Assembly (NCBI GenBank): GCA_012103575.1 | Contig: WLWN01000001.1 | Span: 821,792-885,791, forward strand | Source: Kiritimatiellia bacterium | Lineage (GTDB): Bacteria > Verrucomicrobiota > Kiritimatiellia > WLWN01 | Direction: 5' to 3' | DNA length: 64,000 nucleotides | Shown: in pieces, positions 56,903 to 64,000 of the stretch | Numbering within the stretch: the first letter of the stretch is position 1 | Layout: the number at the start of each line of letters is the position of its first letter | The notes under the pieces: generated by a model | Database searches by the model: none | Seen by the model: only the letters and a program-made list of their open reading frames with translations | Told to the model about the DNA's origin: nothing | Position numbers and translations under genes: made by a program

Positions 56903-58907
56903 TTGTCCTTTTATTCCATGTCAAAAAAAACTAAATGTCTATTCATGGGTTGTATCCTTGTACTTCTCTATGGGTTGGGTGTTACGGTCCGTCGAGTTGT
57001 GTTGGAGGCGCACTATAGTGTACAGAAAACTGAACTTTCTTTTACACTCGAAAGTGCTCTTGCTTATCGCCTGGTTGATCAAGTTTGTCGTTTGGGGACC
57101 CTTCCGGAAATCGATCAAGACATTGAATATCCAGAAGGGATCAATGTTCGAGAAACGTATTCTATCGGTTCAGAATACGTCTATTCTTTTTTGGCTAAGT
57201 TTTCCCCCCATCCTTCTCTTTGACGCAAAAGATTCGTTGGATTCAGATGGCCTGGTTTTGTTTAGGGATTCCTTTGCTAGGGATATGGGTAGGCCGATGT
57301 TGGGGTTCTTTCACGGCGGGTTGTATATCCAGTGCGTTTTATGCACTATCCTTATCTAGTGTAATCCGTTCTACCGGGCTGGAAATTTCACGTGAAAACT
57401 TTTCCCTTCCTGTCCTTATCGCTTCCTTACTTTTTGAAACATGGGCCGACCGATCTTTTGGAAAACGTGTATATCTTTTTTCACTGATATCATCTCTTTT
57501 GCTAGGGATCGCTTTAATGACATGGGATATGATTCAGTTCTATATCATCTTATGGATGCTTATAGCTTATATACGTTTGGTTCGATTCCATTATGTAAAG
57601 AGTCTCTGTCTACGTGTTCGTTGGATATGTATGTGGGTCATTTTAATGTGTTGTGGTTTATTGAACCCGTATCTTAAAGCCGATTTATTTATCCTCTCAC
57701 CCGCTGGGTGCGTCGAGGCTTTTTTGTAATTCCTTTTGGCCCAAATGGTTCGTGCAGAAAACCGCGTTTAACTGACGGATCCAGGTTCCCCTTATGTATA
57801 CCGAAACGTATGGACATTTTTTTGAATTATGGGTCGCCAAAATCAAATTTCTAAATATGAAACCTTCTGATCCCGCTGTTTTAAATTTTGATCAACGGAT
57901 GATGTGGGTGCCTGCCTTGCACTCTGCGAATCTTCGATGGGTGCTTCAATTATTTCCTGGAATATTAGGGTTGACACTGGGGACCGTCTTTGTATTATGG
58001 CCTAAATTAATTGTCAGACCTCAATTCAGATTATATCAGCTAGTATTCTTCTATAGTACCTCTTTGGTAACGTGTTTGTTCTTTGTTAGGTTTCATGTAT
58101 ATCTTTCAATTTTTTCTTCGGCACTCTTGGGATGGTGGGTCGTGTGGGTTAACGAACGAACAGGTCCCTCAAAACGACTCGCTTGGACACGACAAAGCCT
58201 TTGGGTCATTATCCTCATTGGATTTGTCATGGAAGCAAGAAATACATTGAATCGTCCTGATCGATGGGGTCGGCAAGGTGTTTATTACGCAGAACTAAAT
58301 GAATTAAATACATGGTTAAAAGAGCATGTTTCGCCCGAACCCGTACTGGCCAATTTTGGTGTGAGCGCTTCAATTTTAGGGTACGGGAACTGTCCCATTA
58401 TTTTACATCCTAAATTTGAAACAAAAACAATACGTCAACGTGTACAAGATTATGGAGAGACCCTTTTTAAAAAATCAGAGAAAGCCTTTAGGGATTGGGC
58501 GGATGGGTTTAAAATCCGCTATTATGTGTATTCGATGGGAGAGTTTTCCTCTAAACACCCTGAACAGCAAATGAGATATTTTGTAAACGCGTTGAATCCT
58601 GATGCACATGCCGCTGCAAGGATGTTTGAGTTTAACCCGTAGAAAGGAACACATTTTCGGTATCTATGGGGCAATCGCAAGTATCGAGTCTTTAAAATAG
58701 TCACACGTACCGATGAAGCGTTATCCCATCAACATGGACACGATGCACAAGATGCGTTTCAACAGGGAAAACCTGAGTCGGGCCGAAAAAGAAGCAGTTC
58801 TTGCGCTCAAGCTTTTCGCTCATAATAAACTCGCTCTAGACGTGTTAAGACGTGTTGGATCGTTAAAAGAAAAAGGCTTTTCCTATCAAGGCTATGAAAA
58901 AAGATGA
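56903..58907 (+). pseudogene. Multi-spanning membrane glycosyltransferase (STT3/GT39-like), broken
   Basis: The N-terminal segment LAYRLVDQVCRLGTLPEIDQ, DIEYPEG, followed by RSTGLEISRENFSLPVLIAS, resembles oligosaccharyltransferase or polyprenol-sugar transferases. Several helices follow. The gene is broken near 57215 by a frame change, at 57701 by half copy D of the palindromic element, and near 58640 and 58780 by further frame changes (HFRYLWGNRKYRVFKIVTRT, then AEKEAVLALKLFAHNKLALD). Removing copy D joins CTCTCAC to TTCCCCTT in frame. The last residues overlap coaE by 14 bases. Confidence 0.65.
57701..57785 (-). repeat. Palindromic insertion element, half copy D (type 2 arm)
   Basis: It runs CCGCTGGGTGCGTCGAGGCT to CTGACGGATCCAGG. 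It matches the type 2 arm of copy B and interrupts the membrane glycosyltransferase gene. Confidence 0.85.
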
Positions 58908-59520
58908 TGGGGCCATAGCGGTTGGGATTACCGGGGGTATCGGATGCGGAAAGAGTGAAGTGGGCCGGATTTTAATTGAACAAGGTATTTCAGTTTTAGA
59001 TACAGATACAGTGGCTCACCAAATGGTGGAGCCCGGAAAAACATGTTATAGACAAATTATTGATCATTTTGGTCAGGATCTATTAAAAGAAAATGGGACC
59101 ATTGACCGAGATAGGCTCGGTAAAAAGGTTTTTTCTAATCCGTCTCAAAGAGAGGTCCTTAATCAAATCATTCATCCCAACGTAAAAAGATACTATCGAA
59201 AGTGGGTGCAGGATCGCCTTAAGGAACAAGAGATGGCCGCTGTGATTGTTCCTCTTCTTTATGAGATCAATGAAACGTTATTATGGAACGCTGTGATTTG
59301 TGTTTCGTCTCCTTTTGATGTGGTCATTGCAAGATTAAAAAAGAGAGGATTCAACGAACACGCGATACAACAAAGGGTAGAAGCTCAATGGCCTTTGTCA
59401 AAAAAAGAAGAACGGGCTGATTATATTATTATGAACGACGCGACTTTAGATGATCTAAAAACAAAAACAAAAAAAGTAGTATTCGATCTTTTAAAAAAGG
59501 AGAAAAGGAATCATGTCTGA
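58894..59520 (+). CDS. coaE: Dephospho-CoA kinase
   Basis: CoaE phosphorylates dephospho-CoA in the last step of coenzyme A synthesis. Motifs are the P-loop [38 protein letters not shown], and VPLLYEI. It has 208 residues, intact. It overlaps the preceding pseudogene slightly and rho by eight bases, so coaE and rho are cotranscribed. Confidence 0.95.
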   Translation: MKKDDGAIAVGITGGIGCGKSEVGRILIEQGISVLDTDTVAHQMVEPGKTCYRQIIDHFGQDLLKENGTIDRDRLGKKVFSNPSQREVLNQIIHPNVKRYYRKWVQDRLKEQEMAAVIVPLLYEINETLLWNAVICVSSPFDVVIARLKKRGFNEHAIQQRVEAQWPLSKKEERADYIIMNDATLDDLKTKTKKVVFDLLKKEKRNHV

Positions 59521-60910
59521 GACAAAGAAAGAAAAACCACAAACCCAGAAGACAAAACATAACACTCGAAAACCAAATCCCAATACAGCCGCTGTTGCTG
59601 AAGATAAAGATCCGGCTACCACAAACCCTGAACCTGCAGAGAACAAGGATCAAGTGCCTCTTAAATTATATGACTTGCAGACCATGTCGGTTCTAGACTT
59701 AGTAAAAATGTCCGCGTCGTTTAACCTGGAAGATGTGGCGGCCCTCCGTAAACATGAATTGATTTTTGAGATTCTTAAAGCCAATGGGCGTCAGAAAGGA
59801 AAGATGGTTGGCCGAGGCGTACTCGAAGTGCTTCCGGATGGGTTTGGGTTCTTGCGGTCTCCCCATTATAATTATCTGCCGTGTCCCGAAGATATCTATG
59901 TTTCTCCATCGCAGATACGTCGATTTGGTCTGCGGACCGGTGACCTTGTCGAAGGAGCAATACGTTCTCCCAAAGAAAAAGAAAGATTTTTTGCTCTGCT
60001 CAAAGTCGCTAACATTAACGATAAAGATGCCGATGCCCCTATCCATAAAATTCCGTTTGAGAATTTAACGCCTCTTTTCCCGGATAGACGTTTTGTTTTA
60101 GAAAGAGAGGCCAAGGAGATTTCCATGCGTGCTATGGATCTCGTAACGCCTATAGGCGTTGGACAACGTGGCCTTATTGTGGCGCCTCCTCGTACCGGTA
60201 AAACCGTCCTGCTCCAAAAATTAGCGAATAGTATATCGGCCAACAGTCCCGATGTTAAACTGGTTGTACTGCTCATTGATGAGCGGCCCGAAGAAGTGAC
60301 CGATATGCAACGAAATACCCAGGCCGAAGTTCAAAGTTCTACCTTTGATGAGCCGCCTGAACGTCACGTCCAAGTCGCAGAAATTGTTATTGAAATGGCA
60401 AAACGAATGGTTGAAAACGGAAAAGATGTTGTGATTTTGTTAGATAGTATCACGCGTTTAGCGCGTGCCTATAACACCTTGCAGCCGCATAGCGGAAAAA
60501 TTCTTACAGGCGGTGTCGACGCCAATGCCTTACACAAACCCAAGCGGTTTTTTGGAGCGGCACGAAATGTAGAAGAGGGTGGAAGTTTAACCATTATTGC
60601 GACCGCTTTAGTAGATACAGGAAGCCGTATGGACGAAGTCATTTTTGAAGAGTTTAAAGGAACAGGGAATATGGAGTTAGGCTTGGATAGAAACTTAGTC
60701 GATAAACGAATCTTTCCTGCCATCAATATAGAGAAATCAGGGACTCGAAAAGAAGAAAGTCTTTTGCACCCCGATGAATTAAATAAAGTTTGGATGTTAC
60801 GTAAAGCCTTAAAAGATGTCCCCTCTGTTGAAGCCATGGAGTTATTGATTAGTCGATTAAAAAAGACAAAAAGTAATGCTGAGTTTTTGATGGCCCTTCA
60901 GAATGCATAA
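59513..60910 (+). CDS. rho: Transcription termination factor Rho
   Basis: A Lys/Glu-rich leader of about 45 residues precedes the RNA-binding OB domain ([20 protein letters not shown]). The ATPase domain has P-loop [13 protein letters not shown], Walker [16 protein letters not shown], and Q-loop [12 protein letters not shown] with [12 protein letters not shown]. The N-terminal extension is a common insertion in many phyla. It is intact at 465 residues and is followed after 2 bases by the VWA gene. Confidence 0.97.
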   Translation: MSETKKEKPQTQKTKHNTRKPNPNTAAVAEDKDPATTNPEPAENKDQVPLKLYDLQTMSVLDLVKMSASFNLEDVAALRKHELIFEILKANGRQKGKMVGRGVLEVLPDGFGFLRSPHYNYLPCPEDIYVSPSQIRRFGLRTGDLVEGAIRSPKEKERFFALLKVANINDKDADAPIHKIPFENLTPLFPDRRFVLEREAKEISMRAMDLVTPIGVGQRGLIVAPPRTGKTVLLQKLANSISANSPDVKLVVLLIDERPEEVTDMQRNTQAEVQSSTFDEPPERHVQVAEIVIEMAKRMVENGKDVVILLDSITRLARAYNTLQPHSGKILTGGVDANALHKPKRFFGAARNVEEGGSLTIIATALVDTGSRMDEVIFEEFKGTGNMELGLDRNLVDKRIFPAINIEKSGTRKEESLLHPDELNKVWMLRKALKDVPSVEAMELLISRLKKTKSNAEFLMALQNA

Positions 60911-60912
60911 CC

Positions 60913-62698
60913 ATGGACAGCAACCCATATCCAAGGGGACTTCGTGGGCGTCGGCGTGGTCCTTATCGTGTGATAAGTGGTGTGGCTGTTTTCGTTTCCG
61001 CTTTAGTCCACGTCTATCTAATACAAATCTTGCCTCCCCTTCCTGTAAGAAGGCTTCCGGCCATCCATGCAGCACATGCGTTAAAGTCAATGACCCTCAT
61101 GAATGTGTCTCCGACATGGAACACTTCTTTCCAACAACCTACGCGTTACCATCCGGAGAATCCGGGATCACAGGTTGATGTTCAACAAGAACTAGAGGAC
61201 TATACCGCTGCATTAGAAAAAACATTTCCCGAAGAACTCACATGGGACCAACCCGCTCATCTTGTTACGCAAAAAGATGCCCTCATTGAGCCTTCACCTT
61301 TTGAGGCGTCTGCACCATGGTCACCTCGAGAAGCGATCATGCAGATTGAAGAAACACTCTATCAGGACGATGTGAGTGCATTACCGCGTCGTTATATACC
61401 CTATACCGATCGAACGGTGAGCGTGCCTGACATCACGTTACCTACCGATATTCAAGCCGAGACCCTTTTAACACATGTTCAACCGTCCATCAAAGAAGCT
61501 GCTTTGGAGGTCACGCAACCTTTTTCAGAAGTATTTAGACAGACCTCAATAGTCAAAGAAACAAACCTGTCGATACACATTCAATCCGATATAGAGAAAG
61601 ATACGTTAAGAGAGACCGCATCATTTGTGGATGAGAGCCATGAAGAAATTACGCATGTAGAGCCGATCGAACGGTTGCTTGATTTAGATCTCTACACCTT
61701 TTCAATATCCAGATCGTCCTGGCACCTATTTTAAGATGGAGATTCAACGGCTTGGCATTGAACAGCTGCCTGTTTTACCTAAAGACATTCTATTTATCCA
61801 GGACGGGTCGCGCAGCATGAAGCAAGCGAAATTGAATGGGTGTAAACAGGGACTAACACATTGGCTAAATGTTTTAAATGAGGAGGATCGGTTTAATGTT
61901 ATTGCTTTTCGTGAAGATGTGACCTGGTGTTTTAATACCTGGCATCCTGTTCATCAGGAGAGCAAACAACAAGCCTATACATTCATCGATAGACTACGTG
62001 CACAAGGAAAAACAGATGTCTATGCTTCATTGAAGCCTCTTCTGAATGTGGAGCGGGATCCTGAACGAACGGTGATGGCTATTTTGATAACCGATGGGAG
62101 ACCTACCATGGGGATGGTCGAGAGTTCGGATATCATCGAAACCTTTAGTCGTGCAAATCAAAGTAAAGTTTCTGTGTTTTCTTTTGGAGGCGGGACACGC
62201 GTTAACCACTTTTTGCTCGATCTTTTAAGTTACAAAAACAGAGGCGACTCCTATAGTGTTGAAGACCGTCAGGATATAACCCGTGCTTTAGGCCTGTGGG
62301 CTAAAGCGCTTAATCGTCCTGTTCTTGCCGATTTAAGTTATCATTTTTCAGGGGTTGAAGATCAGGAGATTTATCCTAGAATATTAACGCACCTTTATCT
62401 GGACCGTCCCCTTATTATTTATGGGCGTATAAAAGATCCAAGTATCCGTACCGCCTTTCGCGTGGTGGGTCATTCAAGAGGAGGGATCAAGAGAGACTTA
62501 GTATTCCAAATTGATTTGTCTGAAGCCCAAGAAGGCGATACGGACATCCCTGAACAATGGGCATGGCACAAAGTGTATCATTTAATTGGTAAACATCTTC
62601 AAACCCAGGAACCCGATTTAATGGATGAAATCGAGTTACTGGCTAAACAATATGATATCGTTGTTCCGTATGGGGATAATTATCCGGTGATATACTAA
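60913..62698 (+). pseudogene. Von Willebrand factor A domain protein, frameshifted between halves
   Basis: The N-terminal half has one membrane helix (VISGVAVFVSALVHVYLIQI) and a long polar region to about residue 250. The C-terminal half holds the VWA domain: ILFIQDGSRSMKQAKL is the MIDAS D-x-S-x-S equivalent, with the first Ser replaced by Gly, and ILITDGRPTMGMVES is the second site. The frames meet near 61705. Removing one T from ACCTTTTC would give LYTFQYPDRPGTYFKMEIQR, a normal junction. As it stands, two products are made (60913-61734 and 61736-62698). This may be a real lesion, a slippage site or a base-call error. Role unknown. Confidence 0.7.
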
Positions 62699-62712
62699 TC
62701 CAAATTTCATAT

Positions 62713-62740
62713 TCTTGGATGTAGAATCCGTGCTGTGCGC
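62713..62740 (+). repeat. Single REP-like hairpin
   Basis: GGATGTAGAATCCGTGCTGT then GCGCGGATT has the same GTAG lead and CCGTGC-TGT-GCxCGG stem as the REP units at 32.4 kb. Confidence 0.65.
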
Positions 62741-62924
62741 GGATTGGCTTTCCCGTATGCATCATGACCATACATTCTATTTGACCTCTTTGGTGAGGTA
62801 GCCTATTGTATCTCCTTATTTTTCATGCAGCCTCTTGCAAAACGACATATTTACGCGGGCTGCTTAAGGGGCCGATTCGAAGAGTCTCGAGTGATAAACA
62901 TAATCATGGAGAACATAATAAGGT

Positions 62925-64000
62925 ATGAAAGTTACCGTTCAAGATATAGGGCCTTGTCGCAAGTCATTGAATATTGAAATCCCTGTTGATTCCATTGATA
63001 CGGAGTATCGGCAGGTTCTGGGGTTGTATAGAAAATCAGCTAAAATTCCGGGGTTTCGACCGGGCAAAGCGCCTGAAAAACTCGTCCAGAACCGCTATGC
63101 CAAAAAAATCCAAGAAGAAGTTAAAGACCGACTCATCCCTCAAGGTTATCGAGATGCTATCCAACAAGAAAAACTTGACGTTGTAGCTGTGTTAGGGGTG
63201 GAAGATGTTAACTTTTCGACGGGTGTCCCCATGCGGTTTTCTGTTACCCTAGATATACCACCTGAATTCAAATTGCCATCTTATAAAAAATTTTCCCTCA
63301 AGGAGAATAAAACAGATATAAAAGATAAAGACATCGACGAAACGCTAGAAACCTTACGTGAACAATATGGAACTTTTCAGGACGTGGAGGAACGGGGAGT
63401 CCAAAAAGACGATGTTGTGAAGATCGATTATGAAGGGGTTATGGATGGAATACCTATTTCTAAAACCGTTACTTCTGACGAAGCCATTGGGAAAGGAAAA
63501 GATTTTTGGTGTCGTATTGAAGAAAATAGTTTCGTTCCTGGCATGGATAGAGGATTGCTCAATACTAAAATAGGGGAGAAAAAAGAAATAGAAATAGCGT
63601 TCCCCGAAGATTTCAAAGTAGAGGTCGTAGCCGGGAAAAAAGCGGTTTATTCCGTAGAAGTAAAAGCGATACGAGAGAAGAAAAAATCGGACCTCAACGA
63701 AGAATTTTTTAAACCATTTAATGTCGCCTCTGAAGAAGAATTAAAAACTCGTATACGTGAAGATTTGACAAGAGCCGCTCAAGATAAAGAAAAAGAACGA
63801 CTTAAAAACGAAATCATTAAAGATTTATTACAGAAAACAAAATTGGATCTTCCTGAATCTCTAGTCATCCAAGAGACACGTAACTTGATTGAAAGCATGG
63901 TCAATCAAAATGCTAAACGTGGGTTATCTCAAAAAGTGATTGAAGAGAACAAAGACCAAATTTTTGAATCAGCCAATCGAAACGCCAAAGACACCGTAAA
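62925..64000 (+). CDS. tig: Trigger factor, 3' end cut by window edge
   Basis: The ribosome-associated folding chaperone begins at ATG 62925 (AATAAGGT upstream). Residues 1-115 are the ribosome-binding domain, with KIPGFRPGKAPEKLV holding the GFRxGKxP signature. The FKBP-type isomerase domain follows (DDVVKIDYEGVMDGIPI, ENSFVPGMDRGLL). The helical C-terminal domain is open at the window edge. About 358 of an expected 430-450 residues are visible. Confidence 0.95.
   Translation, partial: MKVTVQDIGPCRKSLNIEIPVDSIDTEYRQVLGLYRKSAKIPGFRPGKAPEKLVQNRYAKKIQEEVKDRLIPQGYRDAIQQEKLDVVAVLGVEDVNFSTGVPMRFSVTLDIPPEFKLPSYKKFSLKENKTDIKDKDIDETLETLREQYGTFQDVEERGVQKDDVVKIDYEGVMDGIPISKTVTSDEAIGKGKDFWCRIEENSFVPGMDRGLLNTKIGEKKEIEIAFPEDFKVEVVAGKKAVYSVEVKAIREKKKSDLNEEFFKPFNVASEEELKTRIREDLTRAAQDKEKERLKNEIIKDLLQKTKLDLPESLVIQETRNLIESMVNQNAKRGLSQKVIEENKDQIFESANRNAKDTV

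Noticed and set aside
1..64000. CRISPR array
   Set aside because: No regularly spaced direct repeats with unique spacers were found. The repeat families seen are dispersed and palindromic.
1..64000. tRNA or rRNA genes
   Set aside because: No cloverleaf with TTCGA-type arm or rRNA-like stretch was recognised by eye. A tRNA scan would be decisive.

Overview
The window is about 43% GC. It looks like a chromosome segment from a Gram-negative bacterium of the PVC type (Verrucomicrobiota, Kiritimatiellota or Lentisphaerota). This placement is an inference from gene content, not from a marker tree. The supporting features are a Haliangium-like microcompartment shell set, HPr/HPr kinase without visible PTS permeases, secreted proteins with YD and thrombospondin-type-3 repeats, a zinc-ribbon Ser/Thr kinase, a von Willebrand-A protein next to rho, and many repeats and insertion elements. 

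Layout. 1-6.5 kb: partial hemW, an orphan TRAP binding protein, a frameshifted IS30-like element, kdsD and a PpiD-like chaperone. 6.5-12 kb: a bacterial microcompartment (BMC) operon with an RpiB-DeoC fusion enzyme, a CoA-acylating aldehyde dehydrogenase, one BMC-H, two BMC-T and three BMC-P shell proteins. It resembles the sugar-phosphate-utilising class. 12-17 kb: agmatinase, then decayed genes and two insertion sequences (IS30-like, IS630). 17-25 kb: a decayed RHS/YD-repeat polymorphic toxin locus with a probable immunity gene. 25-33 kb: a kinase pseudogene, a ClpX-like ATPase, an alanine/sodium symporter, two secreted proteins (one fused to a REP-transposase tail), infA and two palindromic repeat clusters. 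33-41 kb: HAD phosphatase/mutase, metK, ptsI-ptsH-hprK, hpf and two glycosyltransferases. 41-47.6 kb: a gene-cassette array with attC sites but no integrase. It holds a BrnT/BrnA remnant, an HNH gene, a DUF6868 gene, a group II intron sitting exactly inside an attC, and IS30 and IS630 copies. 47.6-57 kb: HupE-like protein, small redox and zinc proteins, and a complete SUF iron-sulfur operon (sufT, sufC, sufB, sufD, Rieske protein, sufS, sufU). 57-64 kb: a broken membrane glycosyltransferase, coaE, rho, a VWA protein and the start of the trigger factor gene.

How the genes work together. The BMC operon would split deoxyribose-5-phosphate into glyceraldehyde-3-phosphate and acetaldehyde inside the shell and oxidise acetaldehyde to acetyl-CoA. 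No phosphotransacylase or alcohol dehydrogenase is present in the window. HprK, HPr and EI form a regulatory phosphorelay. The SUF operon builds Fe-S clusters.

Two things stand out. First, several families of short dispersed repeats sit between and inside genes: an 80/163-bp palindromic insertion element, text-like low-complexity spacers, and GTAG-hairpin REP elements. Second, frameshifts, stops and deletions are concentrated in accessory genes, while housekeeping genes are intact.
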